Of a stretch of DNA of 61,499 nucleotides, positions 27,398 to 35,599 are shown in pieces; the stretch's first letter is position 1, and every line of letters begins with the position of its first letter. The stretch lies in assembly GCA_964563925.1 (NCBI GenBank), contig CAZLZD010000026.1, positions 1 to 61,499 of the forward strand, read 5' to 3'. The stretch is from JAUILA01 sp964563925 (GTDB lineage Bacteria > Bacteroidota > Bacteroidia > Cytophagales > Cyclobacteriaceae). The notes beneath the pieces were generated by a model. That model made no database searches. It was not told the origin of the DNA and saw nothing but the letters and a program-made list of their open reading frames with translations. A program made the translations under genes and the position numbers.

Positions 27398-28144
27398 TCA
27401 GGATTTCACTTGTTCACTTATTCTCCCAAACCTGCGTTCACGCTGCTGATATGCGATAATAGCTTCATACAGGTCATCTCTGCGGAAGTCGGGCCAAAGT
27501 TTTTTTGTAAAGTATATTTCGGTGTATGCCATTTGCCAAAGTAAAAAGTTACTGATCCTCATTTCACCACTCGTGCGGATCAACAGTTCAGGGTCAGGAA
27601 AATCATGGGTGGCCAGATGCGCTGAGATCATATCCTGATCGATTGACTCAGGGTCAAGCCTGCCTTCCTTTACCTCCCGGGCCATCTTACGCACTGCTTC
27701 AGCAATTTCCCAGCGCCCACTGTAACTCAAGGCTAATACGAGTTTTAACCCGTCATTGTTTTTAGTGAGTTCTATTGCTTCATTCAACTCCTTCTGACAA
27801 CGGCCGGGAAGGCTGTCCAACTGCCCTATTGCTAATAAGGACACATTATTATCCTGCAACGTTGTGATCTCCTTTTTGATGGTGGAAACCAGCAGTTGCA
27901 TTAATCCGCTAACCTCGTGTTTAGGTCTTCCCCAGTTTTCGGTGGAAAATGCATATAATGTCAGGAATTTCACCCCCAGTTCTGCCGAGGCCTCAGTCAC
28001 TTCACGAACAGCTGTAATAGCATTCTGGTGTCCAAAAATCCGGGCTGCGCCCTTGCTTTTGGCCCATCTGCCGTTTCCATCCATAATCACAGCGATATGG
28101 GAGGGAAGCCGTTCAAGCGATATTTTTTCTTTTAATCCTGCCAC
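27398..28144 (-). CDS. uppS: Isoprenyl transferase (undecaprenyl diphosphate synthase)
   Basis: A 248-aa protein. It extends farnesyl diphosphate with isopentenyl diphosphate to the C55 carrier for peptidoglycan and surface glycans. The catalytic MDGNGRWAK (21-29, Asp22), FSTENWGRP, and C-terminal LLIRTSGEMRISNF and QMAYTEIYF motifs are intact. The start is GTG. A TAATTTTG box lies 7 nt upstream in the 55-bp gap, so the gene may have its own promoter inside the run. The stop abuts the bamA start. Confidence 0.96.
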   Translation of the reverse strand: MAGLKEKISLERLPSHIAVIMDGNGRWAKSKGAARIFGHQNAITAVREVTEASAELGVKFLTLYAFSTENWGRPKHEVSGLMQLLVSTIKKEITTLQDNNVSLLAIGQLDSLPGRCQKELNEAIELTKNNDGLKLVLALSYSGRWEIAEAVRKMAREVKEGRLDPESIDQDMISAHLATHDFPDPELLIRTSGEMRISNFLLWQMAYTEIYFTKKLWPDFRRDDLYEAIIAYQQRERRFGRISEQVKS

Positions 28145-28151
28145 AAGGGTG

Positions 28152-28159
28152 CAAAATTA
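28152..28159 (-). promoter_or_regulatory. Candidate internal -7 box before uppS-bamA
   Basis: The minus strand reads TAATTTTG, an exact TAnnTTTG match, ending 7 nt before the GTG start of uppS. It would provide separate expression of uppS, bamA and the two ompH genes. No -33 element was found. Confidence 0.4.
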
Positions 28160-28199
28160 ACCTTAATTCAGCAAAATTACGTGATTATTACCACCTATT

Positions 28200-28925
28200 T
28201 TAGCGACGCTGACGGTATTTGCGCCGATAGGGGCTTACCGGGCAGGGGATGGAATAAAAAGAATAAGTAATTGATATTCCTGCGTAATAATACAGGTCCG
28301 TATTAAACTCATTTCCATACTGGTAATCCTTGTTCACCCCATCCCCTGCCGATACATTATCGAGGTAGTCAAAAAATGTTTTCCGGGCTCCAATTTCCAC
28401 ACCCAGGTACCACTTCGGATTTAAAATATACTTAGCTCCCACACCAAAGGGGATGGAGGGCTGCACCTGGCTGTATTCTTCCGCCTTGTTTTCCGGGGCT
28501 GTAAATCCGAACAGGGCAATTCCTCCAAAGACATAGGGTGTCCACCGGACAGGGAAGTTTTCTTCTCTCCATTTCAGGAAGTGGTATTCAAAAACACCGG
28601 AAACCTCAAACAGGAATATGTCAAAACTGGCATCGCGGCGTTCAGCAAAAGCATCTATAGGTGTATATTCATCCCAGCCTACCAGCTGGCCGGCGGTTAC
28701 CGACACCCTGAAACTCACTGGTTCACTCAGGTTATACCTGTAAAACAGTGTGCCTGCCGGCCGAAGTCCTTTTATTGAAAAGCTCCTGGAAAGATCTCCT
28801 GTATAGTAAAAGGCTCCAAGCCCGCCGCCAACCTCACTTCCCTGGGCAGGGAGTGTGTCAGGCACCAGCAAGGCGGCCAGTACAAAACAGGGTACCAGTA
28901 CTTTCTTACGAATAAAATCCTGCAT
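28200..28925 (-). CDS. DUF6089 family outer-membrane beta-barrel protein
   Basis: A 241-aa protein with signal peptide (about 1-27, LPAQG). Alternating beta strands include EVGGGLGAFYYTGDLSR, then FEYHFLKWREENFPVRWTPYVFGGIALFGF, and the typical WYLGVEIGARKTFFDYLDNVS segment. The family lies between nadK and uppS in many Bacteroidota, and an envelope role is inferred from that position only. An unusual C-terminal tail rich in Arg (SPYRRKYRQRR) follows the last strand. The gene starts 9 bp after the larger paralogue upstream. Confidence 0.85.
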   Translation of the reverse strand: MQDFIRKKVLVPCFVLAALLVPDTLPAQGSEVGGGLGAFYYTGDLSRSFSIKGLRPAGTLFYRYNLSEPVSFRVSVTAGQLVGWDEYTPIDAFAERRDASFDIFLFEVSGVFEYHFLKWREENFPVRWTPYVFGGIALFGFTAPENKAEEYSQVQPSIPFGVGAKYILNPKWYLGVEIGARKTFFDYLDNVSAGDGVNKDYQYGNEFNTDLYYYAGISITYSFYSIPCPVSPYRRKYRQRR

Positions 28926-28934
28926 AAATCGCCT

Positions 28935-30029
28935 TTATCTGAATTTTGCCCGAAGGAACCTTCCTCCGATTATAAATGATACTTTCAGGGAGGTAACGAT
29001 ATAAAGGTCATTATCATTGTCATTACCCCGAAGATTATCGGGATGTTCACTTCCATACCCTGCTATTCTGGTATAGGTATTCCCATCGCGTCCCTGGAAG
29101 GTATACAGGCGGTCTGAGACAAAGGACAAGTAGGTTTCATTCTGCCGGAAATCCCCGGAAACAGCGGCATTGGCTTCCTGGCTTCGGTCAGAGAGGTACC
29201 GGGCGAGTTCATTATCAAATACGCCGGGATCCACAAAGTTCTGGCTGACATCATCCAGGTAATCGGTAAAAAGATATCTTACACCCGTCTCAAATGAAAT
29301 ATCCATCACCTGATTGAGCCGGTACCGTATACCGATACCCAGGGGAATTGCTATCTGCCAGTTCTCGTAAGGTTCTATACCGTAATTGACATCTCCGGGC
29401 TCCAGGGCGGCGTACTGGCCTTCGGTTCCGATTTCCTGCAAATCAACCCATTCGCCGGCCTCAGGCAAACCGCTGTCTTCGCCGACATATGCCTGAGGAT
29501 TATGATGGAGCACAGTCACTCCGGCATACGCATAGGGGGTGAACTGTACCCGACTGATGTACGTGGCATCATTCTTAAACAGGTCAAACATCGCCACAAT
29601 ACTCAATTCCTTGATACGGTTACGGAAGTGCAGATTACGGACATAGCGAAAGACCGCGTCAGAATCACCGGGATCGGCTGCCTCGAAATCATCTCCGTGA
29701 ATGCTTCCATAATTGAAAGCGGCGCGCAACGTATAACGCGGCCCGAAACGATGCCCGTAGTAAACGCCGAAGCCGGGCCTGGTCTGTGAAATATCGGTAC
29801 TGGCTGCTGAAGAGGAGGGTGCCAGGTCTCCAAAATAATTCATGGCATTGACGGAGACCCCAAAATAGCTGTATCTCCGGTCTTTGCCGAATCCCTTTTT
29901 CCGGCCTTTATAATTGGATATACGTTTCCTGTTCTTTTTGATCTGTCGCTGCGAAATTTGAGCTTCCAGGTCTACAGACATGGCCATGGCCAAAAAGAAA
30001 GTAAAAAGCACAACACATAGTTTCTTCAT
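28935..30029 (-). CDS. DUF6089-like outer-membrane protein, larger paralogue
   Basis: A 364-aa protein. The frame is open ten codons further upstream, but the signal peptide begins at MKKLCVVLFTFFLAMAMSVD, so I place the start at 30029. A basic linker (KKNRKRISNYKGRKKGFGKDRR) precedes the barrel. Barrel features shared with the next gene are YFGVSVNAMNYFGDLAP, FTPYAYAGVTVLHHNP, and MDISFETGVRYLFTDYLDDVS. The two genes are tandem paralogues. A role in outer-membrane assembly is inferred from the bamA context and has not been shown. Confidence 0.85.
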   Translation of the reverse strand: MKKLCVVLFTFFLAMAMSVDLEAQISQRQIKKNRKRISNYKGRKKGFGKDRRYSYFGVSVNAMNYFGDLAPSSSAASTDISQTRPGFGVYYGHRFGPRYTLRAAFNYGSIHGDDFEAADPGDSDAVFRYVRNLHFRNRIKELSIVAMFDLFKNDATYISRVQFTPYAYAGVTVLHHNPQAYVGEDSGLPEAGEWVDLQEIGTEGQYAALEPGDVNYGIEPYENWQIAIPLGIGIRYRLNQVMDISFETGVRYLFTDYLDDVSQNFVDPGVFDNELARYLSDRSQEANAAVSGDFRQNETYLSFVSDRLYTFQGRDGNTYTRIAGYGSEHPDNLRGNDNDNDLYIVTSLKVSFIIGGRFLRAKFR

Positions 30030-30099
30030 GAGTCCGGACGATTGATTCGGCTGATCCACAGGGAGTAAAAGTAATGATTAATATAAGAAAGAAAAAGAA

Positions 30100-30972
30100 T
30101 TAATTTCTCACGTCAAGCCCCCAATTAAGCTTCTGACGTAAGGTTTTGAAATAATTATACCCTTCCAGCTTGACCAGCCTTGCACGGAAGGGCGCCTGGG
30201 ATACCTTGAGTGATACCGTATCGTCTACTGTTTCATACCTGGAATCAAGAGAGACCAGGAAATTCTTGCTTCTGCCTTCAATGCTGAAGGTGAGTACCGA
30301 ATCATCCGGAACGACCACGGGTCTGACCGTGAGGTTATGCGGGCTGACCGGGGTGATTACAAAATTATGTGACCCCGGGACAACGACCGGACCACCACAA
30401 CTGATTGAATACCCCGTTGATCCGGTGGGTGTGCTGATAACCAGGCCATCTGCCCAGTAGGAATTCAGGAATTCGCCGTTAATATAGGCATGCACCGTGA
30501 TCATACTGGAGGTGTCTTTTTTGAGAATGGCGATATCGTTCAGGGCAAAGTTAATCCCCTCAAAAAGGTCATGGTCTGTCTCCAGGGTAAGCAGTGTCCG
30601 TTCGTCATAGCTGTATTCTCCGGCATCGAGATGATCAAATGCACTGTCAAATTCTTCTTTGGCGATGGTGGCAAGAAAACCAAGTCGTCCGGTATTGACC
30701 CCCAGAATGGGCACTTCCTGCTTTCCAACCTGCGTTACCGCTTCGAGCAGCGTACCATCTCCGCCAAGGGTCATGATCAGATCCAGTTTGTCTACATCCG
30801 ATGGATTGTATAAGGGGTAATGCCCGGTTTCAATCCCGGCTGAATTCAGGTGCTCCCTGAATTTTGATGAGAGGTGAATTTCATGTTTTTCCTGCACCCG
30901 GGACAGTACGCGCCGGATAAAGGCTGTGGTATCATCGCCGAACTCCTTCCCGTGAATTCCGATGTGCATCAT
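30100..30972 (-). CDS. nadK: NAD kinase
   Basis: A 290-aa protein. It phosphorylates NAD to NADP. The catalytic GGDGT motif is at 70-74 (Asp72), followed by GVNTGRLGFLA, LNDIAILK and the conserved glycine-rich DGLVISTPTGSTGYSISCGGP loop region. Length and order are those of bacterial NadK. It lies 9 bp after the CBS gene and 70 bp before the DUF6089-like gene, a placement seen across Bacteroidota. It complements nadC at 13431. Confidence 0.97.
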   Translation of the reverse strand: MMHIGIHGKEFGDDTTAFIRRVLSRVQEKHEIHLSSKFREHLNSAGIETGHYPLYNPSDVDKLDLIMTLGGDGTLLEAVTQVGKQEVPILGVNTGRLGFLATIAKEEFDSAFDHLDAGEYSYDERTLLTLETDHDLFEGINFALNDIAILKKDTSSMITVHAYINGEFLNSYWADGLVISTPTGSTGYSISCGGPVVVPGSHNFVITPVSPHNLTVRPVVVPDDSVLTFSIEGRSKNFLVSLDSRYETVDDTVSLKVSQAPFRARLVKLEGYNYFKTLRQKLNWGLDVRN

Positions 30973-30981
30973 TGGTACGGT

Positions 30982-31647
30982 TTAAATATCGAGGTATTTG
31001 AGCAGCATATCCAGCCGGTTGCGCTCTTCCTGCTGGATGTTGGTTTCCTGGAACCGTGCGATAAGTTTGTATCCGAAGCGCTCCAGGGTGGCAATAATAT
31101 GGGTAAGGTCCAGGCGGTTAATTTTCAGCGTCACCTTCAGTTTAGTGGCATCGTGTTCGTCAATCTTGACACTGCTGCTTAATATCTTGGCATTGTTTTC
31201 TTCAATCAGCCTGCTAATCTGTGAGAGGGAATAATCCATTTGCCCGATACTCATTACAATAATACCGCCGGGCAGCTGCACGGCTGCTGACTGGGCAAAA
31301 GCGGTGATGGTATCCTGAACCGTGATTGCGCCCACGTAATGATCATTCTCATCGATGACTCCGACCGTTTGCACGTGATTGTCAGAGGCGTGTTTCAGGA
31401 CTTCGTAAAAATGGGAGGTATTCCTGACCACGCAGTCTTTTCCAATCAGCTCAAATTCAGAAATCTTTTTCTCAATATCATTGTCTTCCAGGATCATCTC
31501 TTCGGAGAGTAACCCGGTAAATTTCTGCTCATGAACCACGGGAAGCTGATTACACCGTAATTCTTCCATCCAGACCATGGCTTTATGCGCATCGTCTGTC
31601 AGTTTGAGCGGTGGGATCATATGGTTTATCAGTTCTTCAGCCGTCAT
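30982..31647 (-). CDS. CBS-domain protein
   Basis: A 221-aa soluble protein. Two CBS motifs occupy about 1-120 (KLTDDAHKAMVWMEELRCNQLPVV; ASDNHVQTVGVIDENDHYVG). The C-terminal part (about 135-210) looks like an ACT-type domain (GGIIVMSIGQMDYSLSQISRLIEEN). Such proteins sense adenine nucleotides or other small ligands and regulate partners. The 5' end overlaps the alpha/beta hydrolase gene by 11 bp, and nadK follows after 9 bp. Control of NAD(P) metabolism is plausible but unproven. Confidence 0.85.
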   Translation of the reverse strand: MTAEELINHMIPPLKLTDDAHKAMVWMEELRCNQLPVVHEQKFTGLLSEEMILEDNDIEKKISEFELIGKDCVVRNTSHFYEVLKHASDNHVQTVGVIDENDHYVGAITVQDTITAFAQSAAVQLPGGIIVMSIGQMDYSLSQISRLIEENNAKILSSSVKIDEHDATKLKVTLKINRLDLTHIIATLERFGYKLIARFQETNIQQEERNRLDMLLKYLDI

Positions 31648-32398
31648 TTTCCTGCAGGAATTTCTCTAATATACGATTAAATTCTTCTGGTCGCTCCATC
31701 ATTGGGGCATGACAGCATTTATCTATAAAGGTAAGTCGGGAATTGGGAATGAGCCTGTTAAATTCATGGGCAACCATGGGTGGAGTGATGGTATCATTCA
31801 GCCCCCAGACCAGGAGTGTCGGCTTATCAATATTGGGCAGATCATCGGCCAGGTTATTTCGCTGGGCAGACTTGGCGATCGCCACGATACGCATACATTT
31901 CGGGATACTCTTTGTGGTCTGAAATACTTCATCGATCAATTCATCGGTGGCCACCGACGGATCATAGAAGGTATACCCGACTCTCTCCCGCACATACTCA
32001 TAGGAGCCGCGTTTTGGGAACGACCCACCCATGCTATTTTCAAAAAGACCACTGCTTCCGGTAAGAACCAGCTTTTTGACCTTCTCAGGGTACTCCAGGG
32101 TATAAAGCAATCCGACGTGCCCGCCCAGTGAATTCCCGATCAGGGTCATATTCTCCAGCTTCATAAGGTTTACAAATCCGCTCAGAAAATTCACCAGTCC
32201 GCCCAGCCCCGCCTCGCGGAGCGGCATATCATAGATGGGAAGCATCGGGATGATCACCCGGTAACGCTGGCTGAAGGAATTGACGACTCCTTCCCAGTTG
32301 CTGAGTGCACCGAAGAGCCCATGCAACAGCAGAAGCACCTCCCCGGAACCTTCATCAATGTACCTGTACTTTTCTTTTTCTTTTAAATTAAGTGACAT
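31637..32398 (-). CDS. Alpha/beta hydrolase
   Basis: A 253-aa protein. The oxyanion motif LLLLHGLFGALSNW is at 22-35. The nucleophile S90 sits in IGNSLGGH. The acid is the Asp of VWGLNDTITPP, and the His is in DKCCHAPMMERPEEF. The catalytic triad is complete. The substrate is unknown. In related genomes this hydrolase accompanies the CBS gene, nadK and pdxJ. Its stop lies inside the CBS gene. Confidence 0.88.
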   Translation of the reverse strand: MSLNLKEKEKYRYIDEGSGEVLLLLHGLFGALSNWEGVVNSFSQRYRVIIPMLPIYDMPLREAGLGGLVNFLSGFVNLMKLENMTLIGNSLGGHVGLLYTLEYPEKVKKLVLTGSSGLFENSMGGSFPKRGSYEYVRERVGYTFYDPSVATDELIDEVFQTTKSIPKCMRIVAIAKSAQRNNLADDLPNIDKPTLLVWGLNDTITPPMVAHEFNRLIPNSRLTFIDKCCHAPMMERPEEFNRILEKFLQENDG

Positions 32399-32440
32399 GC
32401 GCTAGTTTACGTGACCCAGTGCAAAGTAAACAAAAATGAT

Positions 32441-33013
32441 TCATTTCAGTGTTATCGCATAGTAATCCAGCCAATTTTGAATCATCCGAAGGCCATAATC
32501 CGTCAGGGCTGCCTCAGGATGGAATTGAACTCCGGCAATCGGCAGTGAAACATGACGGAAGGCCATGTTTTCCCCCTCTGCCGTCTTGGCTGTTTCCCGG
32601 AGAACCGGCGGAAGGTCTTTGAGGATGAGTGAATTATATCGCACCACATTAAAGGAGGCGGGCATTTTATGGAACAGCAGTTTATCCCGGGTAAATATTC
32701 GTGAAATCTTGCCATGCATGGGCCGCATGGCCCGGGTTAAGGTAGCCCCAAAATATTCTCCAAGCGCCTGGTGTCCCAGGCAAACCCCCAAAATGGGGAT
32801 TTTGTCATGGTAATAGTCGATGATCTCCGTAAGGTTCCCGGCCCGTGAAGGGATCTCCGGTCCCGGACTGATCACCATGGCGAAGTACTGCATTTTGCGA
32901 ATTTCAGCCAGTGAAACGTTATTTCTGACCACTTGACATTCGCATCCCAGCTGCCCGAAGTAGTCGACCAGGTTGTAGGTAAATGAATCAAAGTTGTCAA
33001 TCAGCAGGATCAT
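32441..33013 (-). CDS. pabA: Class I glutamine amidotransferase, aminodeoxychorismate/anthranilate synthase component II
   Basis: A 190-aa protein of PabA/TrpG type. It releases ammonia from glutamine for a chorismate-using partner. The family N-terminus ILLIDNFDSFTYNLVDYF (2-19), the nucleophile C78 in GVCLGHQ, and H165/E167 in QFHPEA give a complete catalytic triad. No pabB, trpE or other trp gene is in the window. The sequence alone does not separate PabA from TrpG, and pabA is chosen because trp genes are absent. The start overlaps the CvpA stop by 4 bp. Confidence 0.85.
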   Translation of the reverse strand: MILLIDNFDSFTYNLVDYFGQLGCECQVVRNNVSLAEIRKMQYFAMVISPGPEIPSRAGNLTEIIDYYHDKIPILGVCLGHQALGEYFGATLTRAMRPMHGKISRIFTRDKLLFHKMPASFNVVRYNSLILKDLPPVLRETAKTAEGENMAFRHVSLPIAGVQFHPEAALTDYGLRMIQNWLDYYAITLK

Positions 33014-33534
33014 TCCAGGGTATAGTCACGGATCGTTTCAAAAAAGTCGGTCGCCACCGGGAAAATGGCAGCAATCACATCCCACATTGTTTGCGCCAGT
33101 GGTTCCAGGTACGGATAGATCATCGAATCGCTGATCCAGTCACGGGGCAGGTCTACATTCATCTTATCCAGTATCCAAATGAGGATACTGAGCCCAAGGG
33201 CGTATTTAAATAGGGCAAGGACCGCACCCCCCAGTTTATCAAACACGCCAAGGGCGGTGAGGTTTACCACCTTACTGAGTGTTTTGCCCGCGATATTGGT
33301 CAGGATAATAATTCCTACAAATATCAGCAGGAAGGCAACGAACGGAAGCCATTCCCCGGAGACATCCCATTCTTCCCGCATAAACTCCATCATCACATGA
33401 AGCAGTTTGAACCCTCCGATAATTCCCAGGATAAGGGCGAGGAAGGAGAATATCTCAATAATGAGTCCATCCCTGAATCCTTTCCAGGCTCCAATCACCA
33501 ACGGGATCAGGATAATAAAATCAAAAAGATTCAT
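33010..33534 (-). CDS. CvpA family membrane protein
   Basis: A 174-aa protein with four predicted transmembrane segments (about 5-22, 25-50, 62-84, 98-120). The family N-terminus is FDFIILIPLVIGAWKGFRDGLI (DxxxxxPxxxGxxxGxxxGxI pattern). CvpA-like proteins are needed for colicin V production and for membrane stress tolerance in some species; their molecular activity is unknown. It lies 1 bp after the YqeY-like gene and overlaps pabA by 4 bp. Confidence 0.88.
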   Translation of the reverse strand: MNLFDFIILIPLVIGAWKGFRDGLIIEIFSFLALILGIIGGFKLLHVMMEFMREEWDVSGEWLPFVAFLLIFVGIIILTNIAGKTLSKVVNLTALGVFDKLGGAVLALFKYALGLSILIWILDKMNVDLPRDWISDSMIYPYLEPLAQTMWDVIAAIFPVATDFFETIRDYTLE

Positions 33535-33535
33535 G

Positions 33536-33988
33536 TCAGGACTGCAGCTTTTCCCTGACCATGGAAGCTATCGTTTTACCGTCGGCCTTGCCGGCAAGTT
33601 CACCGGTTGCCTGACCCATCACCTTCCCCATATCGGATGGCTGGCTCGCGCCTACGCGCGCTATGATTTCATCAAGGCGCGCCGAGAGTTCCTCTTCGGA
33701 CATTTGCTCAGGCAGATACCGGCTGATAACCCCCAGCTCCATCTCTTCCTTTTCGGCCAGTTCGTCCCGTCCTTCTTTGCGGAATATTTCCGCCGATTCT
33801 TTCCGCTGCTTGGCTGCTTTGGTGAGCAATTTCATTTCAGTGTCTTCACTGAGGCCTTCGTCACGCCCTTTCTCGGTTTCGGCAAGAAGAATCAGTGATT
33901 TGATAGACCGGAGGGCCGTCAGTTCGTCCTTCCTTTTGTTCAGCATTGCCTGCTTTATGTCCTGATCGATTCGCTCTTTCAGCTTCAT
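33536..33988 (-). CDS. GatB/YqeY domain protein
   Basis: A 150-aa helical protein, KERIDQDIKQAMLNKRKDELTALRSIKSLI at the N-terminus and ARVGASQPSDMGKVMGQATGEL near the C-terminus. This is the free-standing YqeY domain that resembles the tRNA-binding tail of GatB. Its function is unresolved; a link to tRNA or to amidotransferase reactions is only a family inference. It is the first gene of the minus-strand run and is divergent from pdxJ, with a TACCTTTG -7 box 39 nt upstream. Confidence 0.88.
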   Translation of the reverse strand: MKLKERIDQDIKQAMLNKRKDELTALRSIKSLILLAETEKGRDEGLSEDTEMKLLTKAAKQRKESAEIFRKEGRDELAEKEEMELGVISRYLPEQMSEEELSARLDEIIARVGASQPSDMGKVMGQATGELAGKADGKTIASMVREKLQS

Positions 33989-34016
33989 GATTTGGGTTGA
34001 TTTATTTAATCTGATG

Positions 34017-34035
34017 TACCTTTACGACAAAGGTA
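34017..34035. promoter_or_regulatory. Inverted repeat holding the YqeY-like gene's -7 box, between divergent genes
   Basis: TACCTTT (34017-34023), ACGAC, AAAGGTA (34029-34035) form a perfect 7-bp inverted repeat. On the minus strand 34028-34035 reads TACCTTTG, an exact -7 box for the YqeY-like gene, with a TTG 15 nt further upstream. On the plus strand TACCTTTA is a one-mismatch box for pdxJ. The two promoters probably share this site. Confidence 0.5.
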
Positions 34036-34052
34036 AAGATAAATAAAATTCA

Positions 34053-34775
34053 ATGGTCAGGCTTAGTGTCAATATTAACAAAGTTGCCACCCTGCGCAAT
34101 GCCCGTGGTGGAAATAACCCGGATGTGGTGCAGGTGGCCCGGGATTGCGAACGATTTGGTGCTCAGGGCATCACGGTTCACCCGCGTCCTGATGAACGAC
34201 ATATCCGGCTTCAGGATGTATATGACCTGGCACCGGTTATTACCACGGAGTTCAACATTGAAGGTTATCCGGACGACCGGTTTATGAAAATTGTAAAAGA
34301 GGTTAAACCCGCCCAGGCCACCCTGGTACCTGATCCTCCCGATGTACTGACCTCAAATGCAGGATGGGATACACGGTCGCACCAGGGTTTTCTCCAGGAT
34401 ATTGTTGGTCAGCTCCTGGAAATGGGCATCAGGCCCTCGCTTTTCCTGGATCCGGAGGAAGACCTGGTGGCATCCGCAAAAGAGACCGGAACCACGCGTA
34501 TCGAACTGTATACCGAAGCATACGCACGCGGCTACCACACAGACCGAGAAGCTGCGATTGAGCCTTACAGCAGAACCGCCAGGGCGGCCCATGAAGCCGG
34601 ATTGGAAATCAATGCAGGGCACGACCTGGACCTGGACAATCTCCAGTTCTTTGCCGACCGGCTTCCGCATTTGGCGGAGGTATCAATCGGACATGCCCTG
34701 ATTTGCGATGCCCTTTATCTTGGCCTGGAGAATACCATTCAGCTGTACCTGAAAGCCTGCGGTATATACCGTTAG
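34053..34775 (+). CDS. pdxJ: Pyridoxine 5'-phosphate synthase
   Basis: A 240-aa protein. It joins deoxyxylulose 5-phosphate and 3-amino-2-oxopropyl phosphate to pyridoxine 5'-phosphate. Signatures are LSVNINKVATLRNARGG (4-20), H43 in TVHPRPDERH, E70 in FNIEG, TLVPD, and the C-terminal GHDLDLDNL and EVSIGHALI. Length is canonical. In many relatives pdxJ lies inside the nadK-bamA run; here it is at its edge and divergent. Its stop overlaps the stop of the GIN lipoprotein gene by 4 bp. Confidence 0.97.
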   Translation: MVRLSVNINKVATLRNARGGNNPDVVQVARDCERFGAQGITVHPRPDERHIRLQDVYDLAPVITTEFNIEGYPDDRFMKIVKEVKPAQATLVPDPPDVLTSNAGWDTRSHQGFLQDIVGQLLEMGIRPSLFLDPEEDLVASAKETGTTRIELYTEAYARGYHTDREAAIEPYSRTARAAHEAGLEINAGHDLDLDNLQFFADRLPHLAEVSIGHALICDALYLGLENTIQLYLKACGIYR

Positions 34776-35503
34776 AGATTCCTGTCTTCGTCGCCGGCGT
34801 TTTTAATGGAGCCCAGGCCACTCACTTCCCGCCGTACGTCCGGTGGATTACCGAAATACTCCACACCACCGACGCCGCTCACCTGTGCGTCCAGGGTTTC
34901 ATCCGCAAAAACTTTCGCCCCGCCTACCCCGCTTATGGAAATGATACAGGAATGACTGAGCAGATCTTCAGCATCATAGCTTCCGGCCCCGCTCATGTGA
35001 ACCTCCTGTCGTTCGACCATTCCGGACAGGTCAACCGAACCAGCCCCGGAAACCTCGATCTGAAGTGACTGAAGATCAAGGTCCAGGTTGATATCACCTG
35101 CCCCGGACATCAGGATTTCCAGATCCCGCCCGGTGATACTGTTTTCAGCCCGTACCTCGGCGGCACCTGCAACTTCCAGTCCTTCCAGAACCTGGTATTC
35201 AATCAGGATTTTCGTCCCGTCAGAGGGCCTGAGCCTTTCGATGGAGTTAATCTCAAGCAAATCCCCGTCATTACTCACTTCAATAAGATCCATCAGGTTT
35301 TCATCGGTGGTGATGGTCACCTGGTTAACCGCTGATTCTTTCAGCATGATTTCAAAGCCGCCGCGCAGCAGTACCCTTCGGAAATCTTCCACTTCCACGG
35401 TTTCGGAAATTACATTCCCGTCACCCCGTTCGCCCATATCAAGATTACATGCTGCGGAAAAGAGGCAAAGCGCCGCAAACAGGAGTGTGTTTTTTAAATT
35501 CAT
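34772..35503 (-). CDS. Head-GIN domain (DUF2807) lipoprotein
   Basis: A 243-aa protein. The signal sequence ends in LFSAAC (lipid Cys19) followed by NLDMGERGD. The right-handed beta-helix of the head-GIN family fills the rest: EDFRRVLLRGGFEIMLKES, then repeated short GAG/GVGG turns (VSGAGSVDLSG, MSGAGSYDAED, ISGVGGAKV). Members are surface or periplasmic lipoproteins of unknown function, sometimes called adhesin-like. It converges on pdxJ with a 4-bp overlap and is divergent from glyA. Confidence 0.9.
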   Translation of the reverse strand: MNLKNTLLFAALCLFSAACNLDMGERGDGNVISETVEVEDFRRVLLRGGFEIMLKESAVNQVTITTDENLMDLIEVSNDGDLLEINSIERLRPSDGTKILIEYQVLEGLEVAGAAEVRAENSITGRDLEILMSGAGDINLDLDLQSLQIEVSGAGSVDLSGMVERQEVHMSGAGSYDAEDLLSHSCIISISGVGGAKVFADETLDAQVSGVGGVEYFGNPPDVRREVSGLGSIKNAGDEDRNL

Positions 35504-35528
35504 TGTTATTGGATTGTGTTGGTAAAAG

Positions 35529-35582
35529 TGAGGCCTCAGGAAATTGGTTATATCTAAGTGTTACACTAATTTTGAGGCCTTA
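35529..35582. promoter_or_regulatory. Nested inverted repeats upstream of glyA
   Basis: TGAGGCCTCA (35529-35538) can pair with TGAGGCCTTA (35573-35582) through ten base pairs including one G-U. Inside the loop AGTGT-T-ACACT (35557-35567) is a second palindrome. The region lies between the divergent GIN lipoprotein gene and glyA (96 bp). It may be an operator or an RNA structure in the glyA leader. Confidence 0.4.
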
Positions 35583-35599
35583 TTCAATATACCCGTAAT

